Program-made: the position numbers and the translations under genes | Shown: positions 12,098-23,463 of the stretch, in pieces | Layout: the number at the start of each line of letters is the position of its first letter | How positions within the stretch are numbered: position 1 is the first letter of the stretch | Notes under the pieces: model-generated | What the model was told of the DNA's origin: nothing | What the model saw: the letters and a program-made list of their open reading frames with translations, nothing else | Database searches by the model: none | NCBI GenBank assembly: GCA_038501625.1 | Contig: JAZAYU010000061.1 | Coordinates: 670,303 to 734,302, forward strand | Origin: Corbicula japonica | Lineage: Eukaryota > Mollusca > Bivalvia > Venerida > Cyrenidae | Length of the DNA stretch: 64,000 nt | Direction of reading: 5' to 3'

Positions 12098-13369
12098 GAT
12101 GCTTGTTGATTGCAAATTGAAGTATATGTAACAAAGCTTTAGGCCTATCACCAAGCAGAAACTATGTAAAGACCTGTTCGTTCACTTCATTACATGCCAT
12201 GAATTTTATTGTTTAAAATATGTCATGCCAATATAGCCAGCTAATCTTTGTTTATTAGTAAAATTCGATTGAAATTTAATCTTGACAATATCAAATAAGT
12301 TCTACAAAAATAAGTTAATCTACTTGTCTCGCTCGATGGCATTTCTGAGCGACATGAAGGATAAAGTTCTATCTAGAGTATTTTTGAAGGTCTTTCGAAC
12401 GAGTGTAGTGCAGTCTGATATTCGTTGTTCCAATGTTGCATCAAGAAGAAAAGTAGATTGTTTTTAATAACATAATGCATGACAACATAACATACTAAGT
12501 GTATTGCCATTAAAGACAATGTCTCGCTTTCATCTCATAATATTGTCTGACGGAGTGCGATAAATTGGTTTAAAAATAAAATTGGATAAAAAAATGGAAT
12601 ACGTCGTTACGTTGACACATACTTGAATGGCGTCGCTTTTTTACTAATAGTTTTGTGATTTCTATCAAAGTTTAAGAGATAGTAAGATTTCCTGCTACGT
12701 GTCCCGCTGGTATAATTATACAACGATTACTGAGACATTAATATTTTTATTAGATGCAGAGAATAAAGTGTCTGTAAAAAATATGATAGAATGGTGCAAA
12801 AAAAATTCTGTTATTCAATAATGTTAAGGACCTTTTGGAGTATTTTCTATGAAAAAGCAGAAGTATTAAGTACTTTAAAATCTACTTTAGAATACATAGA
12901 ATACACAGCCAGACAACTTAATGCTATCGATAAAAAACTCTGTCACCATACTTTCCCACGTTGAGCTTATGTGATTTCCTGTGAACTTGATTAGATGTAA
13001 TGAAAAGATTGATTGAGTTGGGATGCAATCTCGATAATGAATATATATCGCAAAGCAATTTTCTAAACATGCAATCGCGCTGTTGGCAATAAACTAGTGT
13101 TGCGATTTCTTTTAGACATTATTTAAGGATCATTTTTGGCGTCCGCTGCTTACGCTGGCTTTGACCTAGTTTTTCTGAGTTATTTTAAATGATACTCTTT
13201 TTAAGGCATTTTACCACAGGAGGCATCTAGCGTGGTGTTCTTTACAATTGCCTTTATCTAAAGTTTTAAAGGACACAGATCCACTGTTGTCGGAAAAGCA
13301 ATACACAAACTGTTCCGTATCACAGTGGATATGATCTGTTGTAAGTTTTTGGGTTTATTTTTGGTGTAA

Positions 13370-14160
13370 ATATCGAGTTGCGTTCAACCCGGGGCTAGGC
13401 GGCGTGGGCAGTAAAAAGCATTTCCATTACTGCCCATGAACAGGCTCAATCAAACCGAGCCTGCAATATTTTCATATTTGTCGTGGTCGAGGGTCTTCAA
13501 AGTTCCCTTTTCATTTATTTTAATATCACAGTAGCATTGGTTGTGCCGTGTGGTGGCTGTAAAAAGTCTCCCCGTACATTCAACCAGTGCTGTTATCAGT
13601 TACGTCCTTTGAAGGTCGTCGAGCACGATATTTATGTACTATGTTAATTTACATTTTTTTTAAATATTTCTGCCAGTTTAAAGATGGGTGATTTCAATAT
13701 CCCAGCCAATATAAATTTGGATATTGTTCAATTCCCCCCAGGGATATACTTCCTGCTTTGTAAATTTTGCTTTTGGCGTTGTCTGTGATATGCAGGATTT
13801 ATATTCTAAGATCCCCTCTCAAAAGTCTATTCTGTATAGTTCCGCCCATTGTTTTCTCGTTTAGGACAAACCCATTCTTTTATCTGGGGACCATACGCCG
13901 CTGAACATGGAATGGTATTAATCTGAAAATACCGCATTGAAGGTTCCATGTTCACCGCCATATGCATACCATCGTTTGGGATGGATCAAAATTGTACTGT
14001 TTATTGGTGTAAATATCGAGTTGCGCTCAACCCGGGGCTAGGCGGCGTGGGCAGTAAAAAGCATTTCCATTACTGCCCATGAACAGGCTCAATCAAACCG
14101 AGCCTGCAATATTTTCATATTTGTCGTGGTCGAGGGTCTTCAAAGTTTCTTCATCTATTT
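13370..14160 (-). mobile_element. Family A element, long form with direct terminal repeats
   Basis: The ~143-bp segments 13,372-13,516 and 14,011-14,153 are nearly identical direct repeats of the family A head, enclosing about 490 bp of non-coding internal sequence. Each repeat holds both hairpins. Copy A of the segmental duplication lacks the element near 1,300. The arrangement is LTR-like, but I see no primer-binding site next to the first repeat and no polypurine tract before the second. Confidence 0.82.
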
Positions 14161-14783
14161 TGAAATTTTTCGAACCTCATCAGAACTGTCATTTCCTCTT
14201 TTCTGGCACGATTACCGACAAATGTATTTATTTTTATTACATTTTGGTAATACATTAATAGTCGTTTGAAAGTGCAAAATTTTCTGCTGGTTTCGTGGCG
14301 CTTTTTAAATGGCTCTGGTACAAAACTCAGTTCGCGCATTAATAGGTCTTCATACATTTGATTTTTAGGTTCTCAATTGGAAAATTTTAAGTTTGAAATA
14401 AAATGGTGGAAGAAGAAATTAACAACAACAACAACAACGGTTTGACCAGAAATAGTATGATAACACAATATTTGTTTTTAAGATTGCAGCTCGAGTAATA
14501 TAGCATCAACACCCATAATATATTCCCAGACATTCTGTCAAGAAAACAAGTGGTTTCATAAAACGTTCACACTTTATTAAATTTTGTACAAGTAAAATCA
14601 GGCAAACCTGTGCGTGGAGTGTACGAAGTAATATACAGAGCTCACACAACACATTACATTGTCACAGAATAGAACTAGTAGAGACCTATCCGATCATATA
14701 CATGTGCAACTACTATTATCTTAGCGATTTATATGCAACGTATAACATTGTATGCTATGCAATAATGTTTAGGAGCTTTTCGC

Positions 14784-14841
14784 TGCGTTGGTAGACTGTG
14801 TTTTGTGAGTGTGGCAATTCCTGATAAGCATATTTCACTTT
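14784..14841 (+). mobile_element. Family B tail fragment
   Basis: Matches the last part of the family B core (GCTGTG...GAGTGTGGCAATTCCTGATA, then GCATATTTCAC). It has replaced the upstream half of the region equivalent to the hypothetical 95-residue frame of copy A. Confidence 0.65.
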
Positions 14842-15782
14842 TATTTATTGGAATACTATCTACAATTGATATTGGACATGCTCCGTTTACCGATGAGAAA
14901 GCAATGATACTTCCAACAGCAATGAATCATTATACTCGGCAACCTTTTATGTGTTTTGTCACAAACAGACCAAATACTGTAAACAAATTGTTTTATTGTT
15001 TAAATTAAGAGGTCAATTTGTATTTCTCTGAAGAACAAGATTTAGCTAAAGAAATAGTAAACTGGTATCACCCTTTAATATAGCACTCACAATTAATTTT
15101 TTATTAAAAACATTTTCTTTGACTGGCAAGTTATGTTATTGAATTATCAAGCAACCAAAGTTTACAGATCAATGAAAACGAACAACCTAATTAGCACAGA
15201 AACCAATTTCATCGAAAAGAAAACTACATACAATTGAATAATGCCTTGTTTTTCTCACACTCAACGCTTCTTAGTTTTCATTTACAACGCTGGGACACGA
15301 AATCAAATTAAAGAACAACAATCAATCTCGTAGATTTATTTTGGTAGATTCGTGGGACTTCTGTCTGAGCATAACATATCCTAGTTAAAGAGTAAAGGAC
15401 GTGTGTCATATGAAGTTGTCAACGGTGGACAGGAAGCATCTACTTAATTGTGCCTTGAATAAAGGATGTTACCTCGCTGAATTCATGACAAATAGCTGTA
15501 AACAAAATTCTCCCGGAGCTTGTTGTTGTTGAAATGTAGAAGAACATGTAAACAATTTCTCGGATACTTATGATTGTTTAATGTGTTGTAGCCATATTAA
15601 ACATGACAAACAGTCCAGAAATTAAACTTGTACGCGATGACATATCTGCGTAAAATTACAATAAAGTGATAAGACCTTTAGTTATTTTGGAAGACTTGAT
15701 AGCAGCATTGCTTAACTTTTTCTCCATCCGTTTGAGCTGCAACAGCAGTTAATTTAGAAGTTCTGATCACCGATTATGCATT

Positions 15783-16594
15783 GTTAGGCCAGACCGTTTT
15801 ATATTTTTCGTCTTGCAAAAATCCCGACCGTATTTTTTCAAAAATGGAAAAAACATAAAATTTTGATTTCCGATTTTTTAATTCCGACCGTGCCCATTTG
15901 GTACTAAAACCTAAAAAAAGTGAACGTGAATGAGTACGAATCAAACGATGGAATCGGAAGCTTTCCGATTTGTGCTGACTGTTTTCTTTTACACAATTAA
16001 AAATAGATTTTTTTTAAAAACAATCCACGTAAACAGTTCACTTTTATCATGGCCGCTTCTATGGCGCAGTAAATGTTTTTGAAGCAACATTTTTAGGCTC
16101 AATTTAGGGACCGAAAAAGTATTCTTGAAAGCAAGAAATGATAAAACGATTGGTTCAACTTTAAGTTGCTACATCCCCCAATGTATGAATGCGAATTTGT
16201 GAATATATGCTTGTGTTAATAAATTATTTTTTATTTAAAAGTGAAAAGTTTGCTTTACCAAAATATTGTGATGAGTGAAAAAGCTGTAACAGATGAGACA
16301 AGGCTTGAAGATTACTTGTGGTGGCTGTATACATGAACAGAAGCCTCAATCACACGATTGCAACATAAAAATGTTAAAATAACCTATTTACAAATTTGTA
16401 TCCTGTGATACATTTTTGTATATTGTATTGTCAGTAGTTAGAGGTAATCTAAATAAAAGCAAACTTTTAGAAAAGCGGTTTGAAAGTTAATTGTAAATGA
16501 CATTTGACATTTGACACAATGATATTTCGACCTACCGTACTCATTTTTTCAAGAAAATCCTCATAAGACTAAAAATAAAAAAGTGTGGCCTAAC
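15783..16594. mobile_element. Non-autonomous DNA transposon, 812 bp, TIR GTTAGGCCA
   Basis: The left end GTTAGGCCAGACCGTTTTAT matches the reverse complement of the right end (GTTAGGCCACAC...) over about 30 bp with a few mismatches. Copy A has no counterpart near 2,815. No reading frame is present. A clear target-site duplication could not be picked out, because roughly 25 bp on the left and 155 bp on the right of this element are also absent from copy A. Confidence 0.65.
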
Positions 16595-17078
16595 GTGGAT
16601 TAATAGCAGTATCTCCGAATAAAGTGTATAGTTTCGTTTATGTGGTTATTCTGATGATGATGATATCACGGACTGATCAATTTCTGTAACTTCTGTAAGG
16701 TGGCGATGATGATATTGGCGTTACAATTCAGAGCTCTTTATGATTTCACGGTACATGATCAAACTTGCAATGGTGGGGTGATACAGATCTTTCGAAGCAA
16801 CGCATTTATATAAACTTCATATATTGCCGAGTTTTGTTATACATTTTTGTAGACTAAATATTTATCTTTTAATGTATTTTGAATATTAAAACAATTTTAT
16901 CGGTATCATAAACTATTACACTTCACAACTTTTCTAAGTATACACCTTCGTGCTGGGGCATAACTGGCATGACATTTACTTGACTATTGATCTAAATCTT
17001 TCAATAAATTATGCAAAAACTACTTACTGATTTATTAGTAAAACAATTACATAAAATCTTCCAAAAGGGAAGTCAGTT

Positions 17079-17338
17079 ATATATTTTATAAATAATACAC
17101 ACTCTTTACTTTCGAATTTTCGAACACTTGTTCTTTATCAAGAAAAATACAGAAATAATTGTGTTTAAGTAAAATCCATGTTGCAAGCGTATTGTTGTTT
17201 ACAAAATATTAAAAGCAACAATACGCTTGAAACATGGATTTTACTTAAACACAATTATTTCTGTATTTTTCTTGATAAAGAACTAGTGTTCGAAAATTCG
17301 AAAGTAAAGAGTGTGTATTATTATATATAAAATATATT
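17079..17338. repeat. Long palindrome, ~118-bp arms
   Basis: Arms 17,079-17,197 and 17,215-17,338 are inverted copies with few mismatches, separated by a ~17-bp loop. Landmarks are ATACACACTCTTTACTTTCG on the left and its complement on the right. The hairpin lies inside the Tc1-like relic. A transcript would fold into a long double-stranded stem. It may be a foldback element inserted in the relic. Confidence 0.92.
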
Positions 17339-17415
17339 AGTAAAACATTTTTCAAAATGACAGACAACTGACTGCTCACAACCGTTTTCTAGTAGAATAC
17401 TGGCACCCCCTTCAG

Positions 17416-17690
17416 TCAATAAATTGTATGACCACCTTCAGCGCGTGTAACCGCAAGACACTTTAGTCTCATTGAGGTCATACAGTTCTGAATGACTCTT
17501 TTGGGAATCCTTACCCGTTCCTTAACAAGGGCAATTCAAACTCCAGACCACAGGTTATTAATTGGATTAAGATCCGAAGACCGAACACACAATGGAAATA
17601 TTCTGACGTTGTTCACTTGAAAAAAAATCGTCTGGTGTTCGCGAAATGATGACTCGGCACACCGTCATGCATAAACTGTACGCGCCTATT
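17416..17690 (-). pseudogene. Tc1-like transposase, C-terminal fragment, broken
   Basis: Read on the minus strand, the pieces in order are QFMHDGVPSHHF (the Tc1 QDGAPCH block with the second catalytic Asp), SSDLNPINNLW (the usual SPDLNPIENLW block), and a tail ending RAEGGHTIY before a stop. Frameshifts and a stop separate the pieces, and the third catalytic Glu of the PIENLW motif reads Asn. The DNA-binding domains and first catalytic Asp are missing. It is dead as an enzyme. Confidence 0.88.
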
Positions 17691-18090
17691 TCCTTTAAGG
17701 TGTGGAAGGACAACCGGAACAACGCCCTAGTACAAAGGTGTATACTTATTAAAGTTGCTGAGTGTATAAACTATCCACACTTCTCTAAGAAAAACAATAA
17801 ACATATATAGCAAGACATATCTGTAATATATATTCTATTATAAGATTGTTTTTCCTTACCGAATTTTCATGGGGGAAATGTCAAAAATATCAACTATAAT
17901 TCTTTACGAAAAAATAAATATTTTATATCATGAAGGGAAGTCACAAAGACACTTTGAGACGTAGTGCGTGCCTGGTTTTCAACACTACTGCTTGTCGACT
18001 TGAAATCCTTTTTGATTGCACGATCACGCAAGTGCCCTGCGACTTTACAATTGTTGTTCCGAAGCCTTAATAAAGGAATTTCTCTCTACT

Positions 18091-18190
18091 GCTTGTCATC
18101 GTGACCTTTGGTTTTTCTCTTCAGCTCCATCTTCAGATAATAAACTGCTTGTCATCGTGACCTCTGGTTTTTTCTCTTCAGCTCCGTCTT
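18091..18190. repeat. Local ~56-bp tandem duplication
   Basis: The stretch CTGCTTGTCATCGTGACC through CTCTTCAGCTCC occurs twice in a row with minor changes. Copy A of the segmental duplication has it once (3,320-3,375). Confidence 0.75.
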
Positions 18191-18659
18191 AAAACTGGAT
18201 TTTAATTTTTTCATCTTTCAACTAAACACCATAATTATAGTATGTACAAAATGGATTCAGTGTCAAAACAGCAAATGACAATTCCCAAACCTGATTTACT
18301 TTTCTTGGAAAAGTTTTGCGTAATAAAGATAAGCTGATTGATCATTTTCCCTCGAGATTATTTTGTTGTAATGTATATTGTAGCAGAGAAAAACAAATTA
18401 ACAGATTTTCTATGCAGGGCCATAACAGACAAACATCAATCAGACGGTTCTTATAATAATTATACTTGGACTTGTAATGACCTGACCAAGTCTCTCTCTT
18501 TCTAACAGGATATCATTTATGTTATACTTGGGGTATCAACAAGAAATAAACTATTGATGATCTTCAGCTTAATTCAGAGAATACTTCAGAAAATCAGAAA
18601 AGAAAAGAAAACAATATAATGATATCTTGAGCTTAATATTTAAATAAGAAAACGGTGAA

Positions 18660-19099
18660 ACACGTAAATTCGGAATGCCACACGTAGAAGAACCAGACCC
18701 CACACAGCCAAAAGGTGGAGAGAGAAATAGAGCTTGCTTTTATATATTGACAAATTCCACTAAGAAAAAACCCCCAAAGAATTAGCGAAAAAGAGAACCA
18801 GAGGGATAGCGCCTTATAATGGTCAGTGGAAAACAATTTGCAATTTGGGGTTTAAATCAGGTTCTAGGTGCACCAACATAACACTACCCCCTACAGGTTC
18901 TCATATGAACAAACGCGTACTCCTTTTTTTGTTTAATTAACCCTGTTGCATGGAAAAGCACCCAAACACATAAACATATACATAAGTTTATAGCATTGTC
19001 AAGCAAAACGATGATTACTCAAGGACCTTACCGAGACTAGAGCCACATGAGTCTATTCAGCAAGAACACGATGGGTTCCCTTTGAACCTTCTTGAACTC
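18660..19099 (-). mobile_element. Family B element, long form
   Basis: On the minus strand, the exon-like VDRYAY block (19,100-19,246) is followed by ~200 bp of spacer and then the family B core down to the TTCCGAATGCC end. The same order occurs at 25,020-25,607, so the core and the exon-like block travel together or derive from one locus. Confidence 0.75.
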
Positions 19100-19246
19100 T
19101 TAAATACCTGCCACCTTCGTGCAGCCAAAGATGTAAGCATAACGATCAACTGTAGATGGGTTGATCACCGAGCATAGTAAAATCTGGGTATCGGCGATAA
19201 AACTTGCAAACGGGGTTTTTTCAGAATTTGTGACACGGATACCCAT
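19100..19246 (-). pseudogene. Paralogue of the VDRYAY exon-like block
   Basis: Forty-eight codons from ATG (19,244-19,246) to TAA. Against 9,038-9,310 it keeps FASFIAD, VINPSTVDRYAYIFGCTKVA and the frame, with one in-frame extra codon near residue 11. Of the differing codons more change the residue than not, so purifying selection is not evident. It may be an exon with a donor at GCAG|GTATTT, or a fossil. Confidence 0.35.
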
Positions 19247-20349
19247 GTTTTAATTTTTTTCTGTTAAAAATGTTGTTCACGAAAGTGAGGTAATTAAGAG
19301 ATAATGACTACTAAAAAAGTGCTTCGCTTCGTAATCGTTATCTGGAATGTTTAAATTTCAGAATCACATTGTTGTGGTCTCTACCATAAAATGAAATTAG
19401 AATAAATATAGCTTTAGTTGCCTGATACTGAAGTACTTTTTTCATTAACTGGCGACAGAGGTATTACATTTTCCTTTTCAATAATGCTCATACGCCGAGA
19501 ATATTGAACAGAGATGGACTTTATTCTAAAGCTTGTATTATATACACAGAAAGTATATTATCTCATTTAAAGGCTATTTTCTGCCCTTTACCAAAATAAA
19601 ATTAGCGGAAATAATAATGACATACATAACACTCTAGGCATAATGTCTTAGATGACTTCGTCTTTTCAAGTAACACGTTATTAATTATCAAAATGTAAGC
19701 AGGTTTTGACAGACCATATAAAATAATAGTTGTATTTCAAGACATTAGAGAGAATTAGATTGGTGTTTGTTACATTAAGCTCATCGATATGTTAAAATTA
19801 AATGCTTTTTTCAAATGTTTCGTAATAACGGGGCTATTTAAATTATTTATAAAATTTAATAATGAATAATCATTCGATAGAAAACAAGAACAGTAAAGCG
19901 TTATGTATGTTACACATGGACGACATTTAATGGAAATGAAGAAAGCAAGAACAACAATATATAATCATATGACACGGATGATCACACTTTTGCGTGCTGT
20001 CAATATTTCTTCACCGCATTTCATGTATCTCTGTGTCCTTAGGAACAACAACATCTCTTTAAAATGAACGAGAGACTCTTAAATGAGAATAAATGACGCG
20101 CAATAGAAAGTTACTTAGTAATCGTTCACTTAACGATACAATTCGTTTGCTGTCTTCAAATTTTCCAAATATTTTATTTAAATCAATATGAACTATATTT
20201 AGTAAACATAATAGCATATTAAAGACTGAAAAAGAAATTATTGTTCATTGCTGATATTTAGATTTTAGACTCTGGACGTATTAAAGACTAAGTCCCACAG
20301 AAACAGAAATTAGACTTGATGATTGGGATTGGTACATTGAAGCGAATAT

Positions 20350-20600
20350 GGGGCGCGTCACGGGAAAAGGTACCTTCGGACAGTTGACGTCAATCCTTGA
20401 AATGACGTCATATATGTGAGCAGTCAACATTATTTATTATGCATTTCGCGATAAAAATACAATTTTATTGTCAAAATATGTCACAAAATCACATTTGAGT
20501 TATAAGAAATTGATTTATAGTTGTAAGTTCTTTCTAAATGTAGTAAAAACTAAAAGATCACTAAAAATGACCGAAGATACCTTTTCCCGTGACATGCCCC
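20350..20600. mobile_element. Family C MITE, 251 bp, ~30-bp TIRs
   Basis: Ends GGGGCGCGTCACGGGAAAAG and CTTTTCCCGTGACATGCCCC are inverted copies over ~30 bp with about three mismatches. Flanking ATAT is repeated on both sides. The empty site is visible in copy A near 10,630 (GCGAATATTATTATG). Internal sequence is AT-rich and non-coding. Confidence 0.88.
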
Positions 20601-20904
20601 ATATTATGATTATCAAGAACACTGATCATTCACCGTCAATTAGCAATTTTAAATACATATAGAGTTGTCCTATATACAATATACTTGTAATTAAATACAG
20701 GGTAAGAGTTGATTTGCTTTTCATATTGTAAATTTGCCATTTTTAACTTAAACGTGCAATATCTTTATTTGACAGCTTGTTCGCATTTCAAGAGTTGTAA
20801 CAATGCTAAAGATTTAAATTAAGTTAAACGAATCTTCATTTTTGACAATTATTTAAAACAGGGGTATTTGTACTGCACATTAAGAAAAACGATTTGCACT
20901 AGAT

Positions 20905-21070
20905 GAAAAAGGAACTTTGAAAGCCATTCGAAAACGACCAATATAAAAAATATAACAGACTCGGCCTGTTTATGGGCAGGTATGGAAATGCATATTACTG
21001 TCCACGACGCCTAGTTCCGGGTTAAACGCAACTCAACGTTTACATTAATAAACCGTACACGATTTTTTCG
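20905..21070 (+). mobile_element. Family A element, short form
   Basis: Starts GAAAAAGGAACTTTGAAAGC and ends near AACCGTACACGATTTT. It is absent from copy A near 10,940. Both hairpin stems are eroded, so it is an older copy than that at 9,854. Confidence 0.75.
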
Positions 21071-21179
21071 CCTATACCCAGATTTAATTCGAAAATAGAA
21101 CTAGAGTTTAAAATCACTACTTCAAGATGGTATTTCTCAAATAGTATTTTATGAAAGCTTGATTACATGTACAAATTCA

Positions 21180-22097
21180 AGCCAATGTTTTTTTTAAATT
21201 AATTTCTCATCGTTATTTGTAAAATCATTTGTTGAAAAGAAATGCTTTTAACATGATATTCTACAGCTCTCTGCATGCTTCGTGATTAACCTCCAGTTGA
21301 TCTCTTTGCTTACCTCTTAGACGATAGAGGTTAAGAATATAAAATATAATAAAATGTATCGAGATTCCTATGGAAACTTTGTAAATGATGATAGAAGAAC
21401 GATTTTCCTCTGTCATTCATATTCTTGCTGATATAGATCCAGGCGATCTGAGCTCAGTAATGTCATCCATTGGTTTTAAAATATTTATTCAAATAGATGC
21501 ACATTTAATGATAGTTTACAATGAGAAAATGTCAAGATAGGATTAAAGAACAAGCAAAAAACTTATATACATGATAAATAAAGTCTTCTTCATGTCAGTA
21601 ATGTCATTGAGTAACCATCTTTATTTGCTTGACAATGTATTGAGCTTCTTGGTTTATACATTGTCGAGTGGGTGGGTTGGATCTATCTCACCACAACAAT
21701 TTGTGAGTGTTAGTTCTAATAAAACCTTTAGGGGCAAATACGAGGCTGGTGTTTCTTACACCCTAATTGTGGTGTCTCGAATCACTGCTGTTATTACATA
21801 TTGTAGAAGAACGAAACCATATCTAATCAAATGATTTAAGTAAAAAACATCGTTTACTTTCTGAGGTATTTTGTTTTTAATAAGTTGAAGTTCATAAGAG
21901 TGTGTTTATAGACCAAATGCGAGCTATTATTAACATTTAAAATATGTCATCAAACCTGAAGGGGATGTTTTCAAAGCCTGTTAAATCTCATCTTGATGTT
22001 TGAACGCAAGAAATGGGGACATTATCCTTATTCGTAGAATAATTGTTATAAGAACGATCGGTAAAAAATACGTTTTCATTAGAAGAAATACAGGTTT
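21180..22097. other. No gene recognised; contains a family B fragment
   Basis: About 21,620-21,700 resembles the mid part of long family B forms (ACATTGTCGAGTGGGTGGGT). The rest is AT-rich. An 87-codon frame at 21,571-21,834 overlaps the repeat fragment and is probably chance. Confidence 0.5.
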
Positions 22098-22212
22098 TAT
22101 TTTCGCTTGCATTTCCATTACTGCCAGTGAACAGGCTCAATCAAACCGAGCCTGCAATATTTTCATATTTGTTGTGTTCAGGTTGTTGTGGCTTTCAAAG
22201 TTCTCTTTAATT
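22098..22212 (-). mobile_element. Family A element, short form, partial
   Basis: Contains the GAACAGGCTCAATCAAACCG stretch and the GCTTTCAAAGTTCTC end of the head in reverse. The GGGTTGAGCGCAACTC half is missing. Confidence 0.75.
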
Positions 22213-22311
22213 TCATGTATTGCAAATGTTTTTCTTCTTCAATGCGACTGGCATGCTAGTTTCATATAAAGTTATGGGAAGTTATTTGAACAAAGTGGAA
22301 TAAATTAATAA

Positions 22312-22494
22312 TTGCCAAGAACACCTGAACATAATTTTTACTTTAAGCTGTTTAATAAACTTCGTGCAATCTTATTAAACGAGGTTCCAAAAAAGTCTCG
22401 CAATATATTAGTAGCTTTAAGACGTGATGTTAAGAGCGCAAATAGTTTATTAGGTGCACATGTTCAGAAGTTGGCGATCGTTCTTGCTCTATAA
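22312..22494 (+). pseudogene. Short coding-like remnant, unidentified
   Basis: A 60-codon frame with coding-like composition (NEVPKKSRNILVALRRDV in the middle), ending in TAA two bases before a family C MITE. It has no ATG and an in-frame stop directly upstream, so it is at best an exon or a fragment. No family could be assigned. Confidence 0.2.
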
Positions 22495-22496
22495 TT

Positions 22497-22746
22497 GGCG
22501 TGCGTCACGGGAAAATGTACCTTCAGTCATTTTTTTGTGATATTTTAGTTGTTACTATATTTAGAAAGAACTTACAACTATTTTGAATTTCTCATAACTA
22601 ACAAGTGCTTTTCTTACACATTTTGACAATAAAATGATATTTTTACACGAGATGCATAATAATTAATGTCGTCTGTTCAACTTTATGACGTCATTTCAAG
22701 GATTGACGTCAACTGTCCGAAGGTACCTTTTCCCTTGACGCGCCCC
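22497..22746. mobile_element. Family C MITE
   Basis: Opposite orientation to the 20,350 copy: it starts GGCGTGCGTCACGGGAAAAT and ends AGGTACCTTTTCCCTTGACGCGCCCC. It shares the internal motif GACGTCATTTCAAGGATTGA with other copies. Confidence 0.82.
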
Positions 22747-22764
22747 ATATTATGTATGATTTGC

Positions 22765-22965
22765 CACTGACCGTTCCAAGGCGGTAACCCCTCGGGTTCT
22801 CATTTTTGTTTATTGTTAGTGGTGTCTTTTTTTAAATGATCATTTTATTAACCATGCTCTCTCCCTCTCTCTTCTTCTTGACTGTGTGGGGAGGCTGTTT
22901 TTTTTTCTGAATGTGGCGATCCCTGATATGCATATTTCACCTTTTTACAACGCAGAAGGTCAGTC
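22765..22965 (+). mobile_element. Family B element, core
   Basis: Runs from CCACTGACCGTTCCAAGGCG to GATATGCATATTTCACC. It immediately follows the family C element. Confidence 0.82.
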
Positions 22966-23084
22966 ATTTTGTTTTTCCTGTCATCGCGTTCTTGCATAGT
23001 TGTCTCCATGTGCGATGGTCTTAATCAGATTATTGAGTAAACTTTTTTACTCGACCATCCATTTAAATTATTTTCTTGTATACA

Positions 23085-23315
23085 TGTGCGTTTGGTGCAC
23101 CCAAGAGCTTGATTTTAACCCCAGTAGTGAATTGTTTTCCATCTGATCGTTCCAAGGCGGTAAACCACCAGGTTCTCTTTTTCTTTAATTGTTTGATGTG
23201 TCTTTTTGAAACAGATGATCATATAACGCCATTGTGTGTTCTCTGCGTTTGGCTGAATTTGGAGGCTATGTTTTCTGAGTGTTACAATTACTGATATGCA
23301 TATCTCACTTTTTTT
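23085..23315 (+). mobile_element. Family B element, core
   Basis: Runs from the GGTGCACCCA block through TTCCAAGGCGGTAAACCACC to GATATGCATATCTCAC. It is the second family B copy within 350 bp in the same orientation. Confidence 0.8.
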
Positions 23316-23364
23316 ACAAAGAGAAGTTACTGTATAAACATTGAGAATGTACTATTAAAATAAA

Positions 23365-23463
23365 TGAAAAGAGAACCTTGCAAGCTTCCGAAAACGACAA
23401 AAAGTTAACTATTGCAAGCTCGATTTGATCGATCCTGTTCATAGGCAGTAATGGCAATGCAAG
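23365..23463 (+). mobile_element. Family A element, partial
   Basis: Matches the first ~100 bp of the short form (GAAAAGAGAACCTTGCAAGC through GGCAGTAATGGCAATGCA). It is decayed. Confidence 0.65.

Larger units (their letters stand above)
16937..17746. mobile_element. Tc1/mariner-type element relic with TA target duplication
   Basis: Ends are AGTATACACCTTCGTG and its inverted match CAAAGGTGTATACT, flanked by TA at 16,935-16,936 and 17,747-17,748. The right part holds a broken Tc1-type transposase end (17,416-17,690, minus strand). The left part carries a 260-bp palindrome. Copy A of the segmental duplication lacks it. Confidence 0.8.
12098..21180. repeat. Segmental duplication, copy B
   Basis: Diverged direct copy of 1-11,050. 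Relative to copy A it has gained a long family A element (13,370-14,160), a family B fragment (14,784), an 812-bp TIR element (15,783-16,594), a Tc1-like relic (16,937-17,746), a short tandem duplication near 18.1 kb, a long family B element (18,660-19,246), a family C MITE (20,350-20,600) and a short family A element (20,905-21,070). It has a single copy of the 2.26-kb segment that is doubled in copy A. Confidence 0.85.

Noticed and set aside
13370..14160. Family A long form as a standard LTR retrotransposon
   Set aside because: No primer-binding site, polypurine tract or coding sequence was found next to the direct repeats.
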